DNA from: Pisaster brevispinus
Taxonomy: Eukaryota > Echinodermata > Asteroidea > Forcipulatida > Asteriidae
Reading direction: 5' to 3'
DNA length: 64,000 bases
Assembly: GCA_023634235.1 (NCBI GenBank)
Contig: JAMKCF010000002.1
Location: 9,509,591-9,573,590, forward strand
The translations under genes and the position numbers were made by a program. Shown here one piece after another: positions 49,443-62,079 of this stretch (position 1 is the stretch's first letter; every line of letters starts with the position of its first letter). The notes under the pieces were generated by a model. The model did not search any database, was not told the origin of the DNA, and saw only the letters and a list, made by a program, of their open reading frames with translations.

Positions 49443-50238
49443 TATGTGTCAATACTGAAATAGCTCACTTAATGGCGTGCAGAACCACTGGTTTTCCTTC
49501 CTCACATTCGATCATATTTGAGAAACTGATTAACCGAAAAAACTGTTTATGGACCCAAATAACCCACTTGCATTTACTCTGAAGAAATGCCTGACATACA
49601 CAAGATCTTCCAACATTGCAAAAGCTTAATAAGTGTTTCAACCTTTTGTTTGCATGCATCTTAAATTTTGAATCAATCAAACTGGCCAGTTGCATTTTTG
49701 TCTGACAAGCTGAACATTCACAAAAGACTCAAGGATTGTTTGTATACTTCAAATGTTCACCTCATATTCAATATGTATCCAATATATCTATCAAAACCTA
49801 TGTGCATTTCAATCAGTTGATGAAACACTACATTTTACACAAGTAAAGACAAACAACTTTTGGCGCAATGAAAATTCAATCAAATTTCTTTACCTGTTTT
49901 CAAATTTTATTTTTTCCCCAATTTGTTTGGTTGAATGACCGCGGCACTCCAGGGCTTCATTTTGTGATGTCTAATTTTGCTGTCAAGTGAAAATCCATTT
50001 GAAGCAATATATGCATTAGCCACGCAAGGTGGGGAGATTCTTGACACAATATTTAGAGTCTATACAACTCAGAGGATACGTTCCCTCAAATTTATTGCAT
50101 TACTGCCACGGTGCTTTAAAGGCAAACAGTTGGGGAAAAACACACATGGTCACAGTTTCAAAAAATGTTTGTGGACAAATTAAATTTTTCTAGGTCTGTG
50201 TACGAAGTGTAAAGCAACTCATCGCCTAAAAAAGAAAA

Positions 50239-50274
50239 AAATTAAGTGAAGCAAAAAGATTAAGTGAAGCAAAA
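50239..50274. repeat. 18-bp tandem duplication
   Basis: ATTAAGTGAAGCAAAAA occurs twice, 18 bases apart. Confidence 0.9.
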
Positions 50275-50689
50275 ACTTGTTTCTAAAAATCACATAGGCC
50301 CTAATGTTGGTGGAAAGTAGTTTCACAGTTTTTTGGTCTATGTGATATTTTCATTTCAGTTTCTATTTTCAAACAAATGATCAAGTTAACAATTTATTAC
50401 CTTTGTATGGGTTAAATATTCTCTAATTTGTCTCTATTGCAATATTTATCTCTGAGACTCTGAAAAAAGGACTGGAAATAAGAACGAAACCCACTTCTAG
50501 ACCCCAAACAAAATGCAGAACCAGAAAACTGTTGCATGATTGCATTCTTTCTTCTTATCTCTCGTATTTGCCCTTTACCATGTTTACATTGACTGACAGG
50601 ACAAAGGAAAGGAACCCCTACATTTGACAGGAAGCGTCTTTGACTTGAAGAAAATGAGTCTTAAACATGTTGCCTGGGATAATACAGCA

Positions 50690-51140
50690 AACTAGAGCTG
50701 CAACTCTTAGCAGGTTTAATTAGTAACTAAAGTCTGATGAGCGGGGTCCAACAGAGCCAGCAGCTGCCCATTTAAATATATGCAAACGTACCTCCGCGGG
50801 GCATGCAACTTTCACCCCCAAGTTTCCGCTAATGGAAAACCGCTCCCGATAATGGGGAAATATTAGGAGGAAAATTTGATACAGGCAGAAATACCGCTGC
50901 AAAAATATTGGCTTATGGTGTACAGTCACCCATCCGGCATAGTTATCTACATGCCATCTAGCCCGCTGGAACGAGACACCATTTCTAATATTGTCGCCAG
51001 CACAAGTTTCTGGTATTACCGCGTTGCACTGCCCGAGGCGGGGCAAAAATGCACTCTTAAACCGATCAATGTTAACATAAGCCCAAAAGGGCCGCAGGGG
51101 CTATATTTTCTCGTAGATAACCGTGGTAACTTGAGGTGAT
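50690..51140. other. Balanced-composition block open on both strands (candidate conserved non-coding element)
   Basis: It contains TTTAATTAG (50715), the E-box CAGCTG (50761-50766), an octamer-like TATGCAAAC (50779) and the late words TCTCGTAGATAACCGTGG. Open frames on both strands (plus 87, minus 108 codons) overlap with no motif, so neither is likely to be coding. About 2.5 kb upstream of the exon. Confidence 0.35.
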
Positions 51141-52861
51141 GGTGGGAAATTTTGTTTTAAATCAGAGTCGATATCAGACACCACTGTAATTCAGAAGAGG
51201 CTTGAGAATGTAGATTTTAGGAAGGATTACTCAGTTTATGGAAATCCATGATGGATGTTATCAATACTATTTTGCGCCAAAAGAAATTCCAAACTTGCAA
51301 AAAAGTTGCTTGAATCAAAACCAACTTTCTGTAGCTTATATGAGCTAAGCCCTCAGATTTAAGCATTCCCTTGAGAAATTATGCCTAAGTAGAATCTGCA
51401 AATAGTTTAAGACGATTTTAGCGAAAAGGTTCACACTAGGATTTCACTGAATTTACAGACCAACTTCATGAGGATATGCATACAATATACAAAAGCATCC
51501 GCAGATCATGATCTGCAGCTGAGCAACCAAAATGTGATGTACTTGTATTTTGTTTCAGAAGACCAAATCTTTAACTTAATAACCATGAAATACTAGACAA
51601 CCCCGAATGTCACTTGTACATCATTCTGTACCCATACAAGTCCTCTTACATCATCAAAACAAACAAGCTTGTTGAAATGCAGGAATTATTTGTTTTTATT
51701 GTAACTAAAGGGACTTGTTTACACTGTGGTGACTGGGGTGTGATCTTGTTTCCATCTGTTAATACTGTTGCAAAACCTTGCTTTTGTAGGATTTATTATG
51801 GTACTTGGAAGTAGAGAAAGAGCATTTTTCTTAACTTTTCTGACAGTATTTTGAAAGTCAGATTTTTGCAGAGGCCACTGAGGCCATTGTAATCTCCACA
51901 ACCCAGGACTTGGACTAGAGGCCTTTTCAACTTCATTGAAAAGAGGTGCCATTTTGCAAAATGAAAACTGTCTTGTAATCTTCATAGTCTTCCTTAGAAG
52001 TTAAACCATAGAGTTTTATTGTTTTAGAAGGTAGTAATATGGTCTGGCAGGTGGGTCTCAGCTTTCAAACTGACTTTAAAGAATCTTAAACTTCAAAACT
52101 CTAATGAGGAAAAGAGAAGGGGAAAAAAAACATTCTTAGACCACAGTGGTTTTTACAGACTTGAACCTCTGCAACTTCCCAAGCACTAATCGTCACCCAG
52201 CACCACTTTGTTAATCTTTACAAACCCCTCAACACACAAATATATCCTCCAGAGACCAACAGATTAAGAAGATGCTTTTATCCAGCCACTGCCACACAAT
52301 CCCGGCCGATGATCAGGGCTTAAGCTGGGGCGCTCCCCAGCACGCATGAACATGAATTCCCACTCCTTTTGATAAAAAAAAACTCCAATGATTTTCACAA
52401 GCGCCCACCGGGAACAGGAGTAGTTTTGATGGGGATATAGTGACCCTTAAGCACCCTTTGAACAAGCTGGGTCCCCCTGGTGAGAGAGCTTTTTACAGTG
52501 CAGTGTTTGCCAGACTGGTGAAAGCCTTTTGTGGAGTGGAAGACTGGAATTCTGAGCAAGTGACATTTATGACCCTCTATTGTTGACTAACTCTTAACGG
52601 GTTATTCTCCTTTTCTGTAACTGCTAATTGCCAAGGGTTTTATCAAGTAACTTTTAAAGATGTGGTACAGTGGTGGTTACTCGTAAAATATCCTACTTGT
52701 ACATGATGAGTGTGTTCCCTTCAATAATGGTGTCGATCTTCTCTCAAAATGTCAAAATGATCTTGCCTGAAACGATTCAGCCCTGGAAAGGGTCAGTTTT
52801 CCCAAAATCTTTCCAATGGCAGATCAAGAGGGCAGTTGGAAACAAAACACTTGTGATAGCA

Positions 52862-52958
52862 AATTTGGAGTAGGACTCCCAAGATATATCTCCACCCCTA
52901 CTCTAAATCCAATCTTAATACTTTTCTATTGAAAAATCATTCTCCAAAATAAAGACAC
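52862..52958 (+). pseudogene. Possible LINE reverse-transcriptase C-terminal scrap
   Basis: LPRYIS in one frame (from 52876) followed by SKSNLNTFLLKNHS in another resembles the LP.YI...S..LN.FK..LKTHLF end of LINE proteins, with a frameshift. It is shorter and less clear than the remnant at 3.25 kb. Confidence 0.35.
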
Positions 52959-53079
52959 TTCATATAAGTCTTCACTTTTTCTTACTGTGTATTTTAAAGT
53001 TTTCTTTTTGCGTCTTGGGTGCCTCATTATCAACAGAATACATGCATTTTCACATTATTTTTTGTTTGATTAATGCAAA

Positions 53080-53103
53080 ACATAGTGATGAAAATCACTA
53101 TGT
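53080..53103. other. Perfect 10-bp stem with GAAA loop
   Basis: ACATAGTGAT and ATCACTATGT pair exactly around GAAA, a GNRA-type loop if transcribed on the plus strand. No miRNA-like longer arms are present. Function unknown. Confidence 0.55.
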
Positions 53104-54039
53104 GTTGGTTATAATTGTAAATCTCAAATCACAAAATAACAATGCTTTCCACAGTTGTACAAACTAAAAACACATAATAGTGTTTTACACTGTCTTTTCT
53201 TGAGGTTTTGCTTTGTTCATTACCTGCCCAGGATATTTTTGATGCGGCTAGTCATTGAAAATACATAAATTATTTGTCACAGTTTCTCACAACGTGCTAG
53301 GGTATGTCAAATTTTGCCTAAAATGAGAGAAACTACATATGGTACATGCATGCCAAAGTATTGATACGCAGTGAATTAAGTTAGGTGGTGTGGATTGCAG
53401 GCAAAGAGGGTCTATATTTCTGTAACAGTATCGCCCCGGCAAAGAGCATAATAAATCCTGGCGAAAGGGGAAAAGGTAACTCCCTAAACAATTTGAAAAT
53501 CACAACCTGGAGATTAAGTGCACATTCTATAATATATTTTATTATAATTTTCTAGGTTTTTGAAACAGGTGAATTTTAAAAATTTTGAGCTTTTAAAAAA
53601 GATCTAAAAGAGCAATGAAGTTAAGACTTTGAGAGATGCTTTTTAATTTTTTCCATTCAGAAATATCTTAATGCAATTTATTTTAATCACAATAAACTAC
53701 AATCACTTCCAAACTTTGCAACTGAACTTTATAATTAACTAGCACTTTCCTAATAAACATTATTGAGCTTTGAGAAGTACCTGTAGTAACATTTCACTGT
53801 TTCAATTACAAATTTGTTATTAAATTGAAACGTATTTACAGCGCACTTATACTTCAGCTGTATGACGGAATCCCTCTATAGCGTTTATTTTTCATTCACA
53901 AATCCTTGTATAAATACTGTTCCCATATTTCCATTCATTCCGCCTTCAACCCCTTCCCCTTTCATTCTAAGCCACGTCTGTATTTTTCTTAATATGAGAC
54001 GATGTTTACTTGTCCTTTTCATGTCAAATCGGACGTGGA

Positions 54040-54380
54040 AAGGTCCACAATGCACTGAATAGCTTGGATTTTCAAAGGGGTTACATCGGGCGATTGAGCT
54101 CTCCGAAGCGTATGGAGGGGGGAACGCTGCGGACGTACAATTGTTCAGATAGTTACTGTTTATTTCGCCCCGAGCGTTGCATTAGCTTCGCACCGAAGCA
54201 ACAGAGACCCTGCCTCTGTGAGGGCCTGACAGTGAATAATTCATAAAAATGTGAAATCCAAGTTGCAGCCTGCCCTGTCACGCCAGCCGCAATGAAATAC
54301 CTCTAAAAATGTGGGTTTTTTGTGTTCGAGATAGGGCATTTTTTTAGGTATTCGGGTTAATAATTCATGAAAATATATTG
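54040..54380. other. Repeat-free block with repeated AATAATTCATRAAAAT word
   Basis: AATAATTCATAAAAAT (54235-54250) and AATAATTCATGAAAAT (54359-54374) differ at one base. AAAAATGTG also occurs twice (about 54245 and 54305). The preceding 200 bases are CpG-containing and GC-richer. A Hox/Cdx or POU-type regulatory element is plausible; function unproven. Confidence 0.33.
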
Positions 54381-54939
54381 GGAAACATCTCTGCATGACT
54401 AAGGGAAATTTGAAGGGGGAACCTAATATGATGGCTACAGTTTCATGCTAAATCCCTTACGAAGGGAAAATTTAGAAAGTGTCTATATCGGAGGGTTTTA
54501 AATTATTCACAAGAATTTTGATCTAAATAGCTCTAATGTTTACCTCAAGCGCCACTTGACCAAGCTCGACACAATTTGTGAACCTGGTTTCATTGTCTTG
54601 AAGCTCAAAGTCAAAATCATGTTGCCCATTGTTGGGCTTTCTACGAGGCAAAATCAAATTACCAATTTCTCTTCCTCCCCCACTCTACCCAGTTAATAAA
54701 CTAGTGTTCATCTGCCCAGAAATAAATCGAAAGGTAATGTGGTTTTCTAGTAAAATATTGTTACTCCACTAAATGTTTTTATTTAATTTGGGATTTGATT
54801 GTGGTATTTCTGCTATACAGATGTCCTTTAAAATAATCATTATAATGCATTAAAGTAAAAGCATTTTTCAACGAGAAGTTTAACGATTAACCCCCTTTCA
54901 ATGAAACTGGAATATCCATTGATACATTATCCTATCCTA

Positions 54940-54972
54940 GTTTATCATCTTGGTCGTTTATCATCTTGGTCA
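54940..54972. repeat. 16-bp tandem duplication
   Basis: TTTATCATCTTGGTC occurs twice in direct succession. Confidence 0.9.
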
Positions 54973-55027
54973 TGTTCCATGACTTCCATACCATTAATGG
55001 ATACTGATACTAGTTATAAAAAGGGTG

Positions 55028-55112
55028 TCAGACTATTTTTTCCTCTTAGCCTCAGTTTGGTTACATTGATTTGAATGGGCCAAACAAGATGGCCGCACAT
55101 TGATAATATTTT
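55028..55112 (-). mobile_element. MITE family with GCGGCCATCTTG ends, copy 3 (fragment, reverse orientation)
   Basis: Read on the minus strand it gives GTGCGGCCATCTTG, then the CCCATTCAAATCAATGTAA word and AGACT..., matching the left half of the element at 2367. The other half is missing or unrecognisable, so this is a truncated copy. Confidence 0.6.
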
Positions 55113-55589
55113 CTTTTGCTCTGATTACACAATGGAAATTGGAAACCTTACCCTTGGCAAAATTTACACAAACAGTTTGAGAGAAAAAAGTAAACAATTT
55201 AGAAACCAGTTCCTTTAGAACAGATTGCCAGTTTCACCCCTGACATGACAATTAGAATTATACTGTATCCTTCACTGTCCATAATAAAACACAATTATAA
55301 TACAACTTCCAATCCGGAGGAACAAACAACCTCTACAAAAATAATCCACGACGACGGGCGAAAAACCTCATCCAGATCGACGTGCAAAATGATTTCTCGT
55401 TATTTATTGATGGCCAAATGTCATTCCATCCAAGTGAATCAAATCACATCATTTCCACATTCATCACACCACGAGCAGAGCCCCTACTGGAAATAATATG
55501 TGGAAATAATTTCCTTCTTAAAGTCAGGCAGCTTATTCCTCCCCCTCTGGCCCTTTTAATATCTCCCAAACCGTCCCTTGAAGTTGGAA

Positions 55590-55840
55590 ATCCCTGCAGG
55601 ATCTAGGGATTTTAAAGAGCCACGCCTGTTCACCTTTGTTTATTTATTCAGATGATCTATGGAGTAACATTTGAATCCGTTTGATATCGGAATGCCGAAG
55701 CAGTAACCTCCAGTCTTTAAGGAGCTATGGTCGGCTGGATCGATCGCCACACCTAGATAAGGCAGTTTGTCTCACACATACTGACCGTGACACCCCGGAA
55801 CTACATATGATAATGACACTCATGATCACTGTCAAGGGAA
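55590..55840. other. Repeat-free block with CpG
   Basis: Mixed-composition text including GGTCGGCTGGATCGATCGCC and ACTGACCGTGACACCCCGG. No coding or repeat signal. Weak regulatory candidate. Confidence 0.2.
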
Positions 55841-56335
55841 GACGATGGTGATAAAGGTGATGATGAGTACCAATGACGATCTGACATTGATTGCAGTTGA
55901 AAGGAACTAACAATTTTTTATGATTATCAAATAAGAAAATTCAAAATTTTCATTCTGAAGTCAGCGATTATGTCAATAATGATACATATTAGTGTTAGAA
56001 TTGTGGGCAAAACTTAGAAGGAGTGATGATAGTTTAAAAACACCTGATAAATACCTATTAAATATGGTTGTTGCTTACACTCATCATGTCATCGAGTTTT
56101 AAAATGAACAAATTAATGAATATTTGAAATACTGCAATCTTTTAAACAATAAGATTTGTATTTTCCTGTCTTGAAAGTATTAGCAATATCTGTAGTTATT
56201 ACAATGAGCCTGGACTTAAATAAAGGCCTTGAGGCCGTTGCCTTGATTTTGGCCTTGGTGTCTCGTCCCTTACAAATTTTCATTGCGACATTTTGCTTCC
56301 AGTTTCATAAATCTGTGATGTTGCACACCCAAAAA

Positions 56336-56454
56336 ATGCTTGGCAGAAACAGGTTACCAGCCGAAAAAACATGAAATGTTTAGTGCTTGTGCTATGAAGC
56401 AGACAAATTTGCTAAGCACCATTGTCTGCTTAACAGCTTTATGAAATTGGGCCC
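56336..56454 (-). mobile_element. Diverged half-copy of the GGGCCCAATTTCATAG MITE
   Basis: It contains GGTTACCAGCC, then GCTAAGCACCATTGTCTGCT, and ends AGCTTTATGAAATTGGGCCC. This is the same order as the reverse complement of the element at 25315 and as the copy at 8450. The opposite terminus is absent. Confidence 0.65.
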
Positions 56455-57041
56455 ATAATCTATGGTCGCATCCTTTTCTCAGCAAAGAAGCTCTGCCCAC
56501 TCAGAAATGGAAGTCCAGGCCTGACTAATGATATAAATTGTGGCAACATTTTCAGATTACAATCATTTTTCCGAATAATATTTGTACAAGATGTGGCCAT
56601 TTTCTATACTCATTTATTCCAAACATTCTGAATTTTATATGGATTTCCGCAACAGAAGCATACATTTTGTAAAATCCCGACCCAAGACAGGAAATCCTCC
56701 TTCCCCACTGAATAAATGAACATAATGACGATAGAAAGATGAATGATAACTCCTGAATGCCACACATCTGTCCGAGGTCACTCATCTTCATTAATTCAAG
56801 ATCAATGTTATCTTCTATGCACTACATGTATGACGCTAGGGACTTACAAGTGAAAATTGATTTTTTATTTTTTTTTTAGTCTCAAAAATGAAATTTTATA
56901 CCGTAGTAGAGTTATATACTGAAAGTGGATGAAAGAAATTTAGATTTGATTAATCATTTCTGTTCTTTAGAGACAACATTTTATTAATCAAAATCATTGG
57001 AAGTAATGATCTTTTAAGCAATACAAAAATAAAACTGTCAG

Positions 57042-57277
57042 GAGTGAGATTTGACGAATGTAAAAATTCATTAAAAATGGCTTGCAGGCCTGGGTTTCCC
57101 TTTCACCGAGACCTGGGACTTCTTAGATGTTACAATTCAGGAGGTTTACAGACTATGTGCATCATGTTTGGAAACAATGTGGACTATTCCTTTCTTGATT
57201 TGGTGATTGCTTTTCTTCTTTCAAGAAAATTTGAAGGCTCAAGGAAATTTTCTGAAATCCTGAAATCAGGAAAAATC
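57042..57277 (+). repeat. Interspersed repeat of unknown class, copy 1
   Basis: It shares a run of words in the same order with 59042-59315: GA(C/T)GAATGT(A/G)AAAATTC, ATGTTACAATT, AGGTTTACAGACT, ATGTGGACTATT, CTTTCAAGAAAA, and AAATCAGGAAAAATC. It contains a 108-codon open frame with no known motif. The two copies lie 2 kb apart in direct orientation. Confidence 0.6.
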
Positions 57278-60200
57278 ATGAGAAATCACACGCCTGAACA
57301 GAACTGTATTGTTACTGAAGTTTATTTACTGTATGACAATATTCAAGTCAAGCTGATTGCCATCACTTAAGGACTTCTGCCAAACAAAACAAAGTTTAAA
57401 TTGTGATATCAGTTCAGAAAAAAATAATAATAGGGCCTAAGCACTTAATTGTTGTTTGACAACATTTAAACTGATTACATCATTTGAAGACTTGTGCCCG
57501 ACAACAAACCAACACCTTATTTCTGGATTTTCTGCTTCAATTTAGGAAATTCAACCAATCTGCACAGGAGTACAAAATAAAGTATGTAATTTATGGCATT
57601 TTTGTATATGGGGAAACCAAAAACCAAAGTATGAATTCTCTTGACTATCGAACAATATCAGCTGTTTAAGAATTTTGTTTTAAAACTGATTGAAATTTGT
57701 CCACTAAAAATACTGAGGCATTTGTTTAAAGCGCTTGGAGGTATTTCATCTGATACTTTTGAAAGGATTTCAGGGTTATCTACCCCTGGTCTGACAATGT
57801 ACTCTGCCATCAATCTTTAAGTTGGCTCAAAGGAATGTCCTAATGTAGCATCTCAGATGTTTGATTGATGCTGATGTGTTAATACAATGTCTACAGGGAA
57901 TGCCAGTGGTTGTTCTCTTTGTCTGGGCTTGTAGTTTTTGTCAGTTTGTCTGTCCATAAATTATCAGGTTGTGCTTCTGTATGGGAGTGGGCTGTACTGT
58001 GGTGTCTACCCACGAGACCATAGGACCTTGCTCTATGGAAACCAAGGACCTCAACAAAAGGGAACAGGGTTTTGAATAAGGCTTGATGAATGATGCCCTC
58101 AGTTTGTGTTTGAGTACATGACCAATAGGAATGCTTTAGAAATATATATATTCAAACACTGGAAGAAAACAGAGAAGTCCTAAATTTAGAACATTCAACA
58201 ACTCTGTGAGATGTATAAATTAGAAGATACTGGCTAAAGGAAGGACAGTGTACAAAAAGAATCCATGATGCTCATGGCAATACACAAGTACATGGGCATA
58301 AAGACAAGGCCCATAGATTAAATACTTATTCATCTGTGTTGTGTTTGTCAGTTTGACTGTCCATTCATTGATGAAGGGCCCATCATGTAAAAATGTAAAT
58401 ATTTACACAAACAAGCATGCCCTAGAAATCAAATCAATGGACATGTAGCACAATCAAAATCCCTGTAGTGTCGTTTTCCAAAAAAGAGCCCAGAATAATG
58501 ATTGTTCCAATCTTCCAATCTGGATCTTCCCTTCATCCAATTCCAAGACAATTATAAGCTTAGTGTCCATGCCTCAAAAGCTAACTTCATTTTCACTTCA
58601 GTTGTCCCTGATTGGTGGTAGCTTTAAGTATCCACGTCCCCCATAAATCACATACGAAATAAACATTGCCATTCAGCACAGACAAATGTAGTGTTATCAG
58701 TTACCCTGGTAACTGCAATTTGCACAATAATTAGGCAGCCTTTACAGGGTTCTTTGAGCCATTTGTATTGCAAGTAGGGTTTTGCCTTGAAGTGGTGTGA
58801 TAATTTATTGGAATTGTCCAGTTAAGTGGAAGGGAAACTGTATAGTACACTGTTCAAACTATACAAAAGTCATGTACATCATAACATGAACAAGATTGGA
58901 GTCCTTCATAAAAATCATCTAAGAAAAAATCAAGTAAAGTGTCAATGTGGAAAAATTGCTGAAATCACAGTCCACACATTCAGTTATTTATTATACCCTT
59001 TACCAAAAAATGATTCCTTTGATTTATTCCAATCATCTTTTTAGGGATGAGACCTGATGAATGTGAAAATTCCTAAAAGTGGTTTGATGGCCTAGGTTCC
59101 CCCCCTCTTTTAGACCCGGACCACCCCCCCCCCCACACCTCCCAATGTTACAATTTAAAAGGTTTACAGACTCAACATCATTAGAAATGCAAGACTTTGG
59201 GTTTGGACGTCATGTGGACTATTTATTTCTCCCTTTTTGTGACTTATTCACTTCTTTCAAGAAAAAATAAAGGCTAAAAGGTCATTTTGAGAAAATCATG
59301 AAATCAGGAAAAATCCTGTTTGAGGCAGAAGTAATAACTTCTTTTGATCCCATTTTTAAGCCAAAAGCAGCTTGTACCTGCAAATGTGTAGGCTTCTACT
59401 AAGATATGAAACATGGTGTCCCTGAAATAAATAAATTCAGAACTTGGTTTATGCAAACTTGATGTGCATGTAATGGGCGGAGTGGAGTGCCAACATTTGC
59501 CCGAAAAATTCAGCAAAAGACCATCATTATGCGGACAATTTGCGACCGTCTGAATTACAAATAATGCTCATGTTAGAACATCTGCAGAGGGTTCAGCATG
59601 AATGAGTCACTGAGTCACATAAGGGTTACGTAGATTCTGTGAATGAGTGCTGTTTGTGTGAATCCAATATCACTTTTTAAAGGGTGCCCTGAAAACGTTC
59701 TGAACTCAAAGTCATCAAGCCTGTATTTGTACTTTTGTTCCCCCTTTACCAGTCTCCGTGTTTGCACATGAATAAAATAAAAGAATCATTACACGCTTCT
59801 GTTCACATGGTGGGGAAATGTTACCATTTTATGGCAGTTTGAAAGGTATTGGGAAAACTTCTAAAGTGTAAGACAAATTTATTGGGATCAGTGCTTCTGT
59901 TCACCATCAAACATTGCATTAAAAAAAACAGGACTACACAATGGAGTCCAAAACATTATAACAATTTTAAAGCTGAAGAATTTCCCCATATTAATTTAAA
60001 ATAAAGTTATAATAAAATTATATGTAAAGACATTTCAAATATAACCCCTAATGAACCTAATTACTTAAACTACAAGGTTAGAAAAACATTGGCTTTCATC
60101 CATAAGACAACATGCCTCAATTATTTAGCGTGACCCTGACACAGCACTTGGATAGCTTCTTAAGATGCAACCAAGGATTCTCCAACCTTGGGATCTGGAA

Positions 60201-61682
60201 CAGCAGAAAGTCTCAACACCCTACTTTTGCGTACAGATCAACAACGGAAGTATTTAGGAAGTTGTCCAATGTTTAGGGCTGAGTGATACATCCCACAGAG
60301 GGAAGTAATAACAATCACTGAGGGGACAAGGTGGTTTGACAAAAGACTAGATAAACAGACTTGTCACCAATAACTCTCCCTTTGTCATTTGACAAAAGAT
60401 AACATAAATATTTTCATGGCTTTGCTTTGAGATTATGGAGAATCGTCAAGGAGCTTTTGGTGAATCATTTCTTTAAGTCTGGAAAAAAAACATGTACAAT
60501 AAGTAATGAATTTATGAAACAAACTCTGCTTTTAATTTTAAAGTATTCCAAAGCTCTGATATTTCTTCTTCAGTAGTGGTTTGTTTTCCATTGAAATAAA
60601 AATTCCACATTGGCATGAAGGACAAAGACAATTTCTGAATCATCCTAAGTGGTTGATTAAAATATGGAGGACAACTACATTCCAGTTGTAACCACAGAAA
60701 CTAATTAATGACAAAATGTATGGATATTGTACGGGGAATTTTGTGACTATTAAATCCCCCGATTGAGCTACCCGAGTCTCAAAATTTGTAAAGTTTTCAT
60801 CATTAGTATTAATCCTCACGGTAAACTAATAGTCATATACCACATACTGTATATTTCCATGACTTCATATAAAATATCTTCTCAAAAACAGAAATTGGAT
60901 ACACAATGACCGGACAGTGCAAGAAACCTGCCACAATTTGGGTTTTCTGTCTGAGTTTTCAAGACCTTGAATCCTTGATGTGACCTAAATGGGACAAATC
61001 AAGAAGCTTGTATGTACATGAACATGTAAATACATGTGGGGCTGTACTGAACATTTTAGAATTCACTGACCCAGCTGATCATGCTGGGTACCAGCCTTGT
61101 CAGACAATGGGTGGTATACACCCCAAGACAAGATTCTGATAACAGGAAGGTCAGGTGACCCACTGAGAGAGCCATTGATCTCAGATTCAAAGACGCTTCA
61201 ATCTAACAACCAAAAAACTCTAAGTGAAGAAATTGTTGACATTTCAATGTTTTCACGTTGATATTTGTACATGTACCTACAAAGTTTGAAGCTTTTAAAG
61301 TATTGTATTTCATCACTTATGCCCTAAAATATCAAATTGATTTACAATTTTCTGTGATAATACAAATTCGTCAGTCCAACAGGAAGGTACAAAGTTTGTG
61401 TGTGCCAACCGTGTACAATGTGCAAAAGCTGTCAACTTATTTATTTCATTTACCCAAATGCAATCTTTACATGTTTTTTTATGAATATTTTACTTGTTTT
61501 GTTTAAACAAGTTGTTTCTTCATTACTACCCTTACTGTTAATTACAGCCTAAAATTTCTCAGACAGGCTTATCACTAGTATTTATTTACTTTTGCTGAAT
61601 ACACCCAAGGGACCTTCAGTGTTGAATGATAAGCCGAAGTGAGGTTATATCAACAGTCCAGGAATGGACTTCACTATTGCTC
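57278..61682. other. Upstream intron stretch, no gene seen
   Basis: AT-rich sequence with one listed repeat copy and C-homopolymers near 59.1 kb. Open frames up to 82 codons show no protein motif. Confidence 0.5.
59042..59315 (+). repeat. Interspersed repeat of unknown class, copy 2
   Basis: Direct-orientation partner of 57042-57277, about 2 kb away. This copy has an inserted C-rich stretch (runs of C near 59100-59135) and other small indels, and no open frame survives. Confidence 0.6.
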
Positions 61683-61827
61683 CATGATTTCACAAAGCAC
61701 AAAGATTCATCTTAAGATGACCTGTCAGTACTACCATAGTTGTTTGTATTGTGCCATCACACTTTGCTTAACGGTTAAGATTGATTCGCACTTAAGATCA
61801 ATCTAAACTCCTTGAGAAATAAAGCCT
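61683..61827. mobile_element. MITE with TTTCACAAAG ends, copy 3 (eroded)
   Basis: GATTTCACAAAGCACAAAG at the left, CTCCTTGAGAAATAAAGCC at the right, and the shared interior CTTAAGATGACCTGTCAGTA and TTAAGATCAATCTAAACTC place it in the same family as 33548 and 47033. The right end is diverged. Confidence 0.6.
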
Positions 61828-62079
61828 GTCTTTTTTTATCCATCTTGAATGGAAAAATCCACAGGTAAAAACAACCATACGTCTTGTGTATCCTCTTGCT
61901 CATGTCATCTTCCCCAAAGTAGGCCTAAAAATGAATAGAATCCTACATGTGACACTCGGTGACCTCCAGAGGTCATGCCTTACAGGGGTTGCGCACTGTA
62001 ATTGAATCTGTAGCCCACTGCTGCAACTACAGCACAAGGCAACATCACAATCCAAACTCCGCACTTGCTCCCCTAGGCT

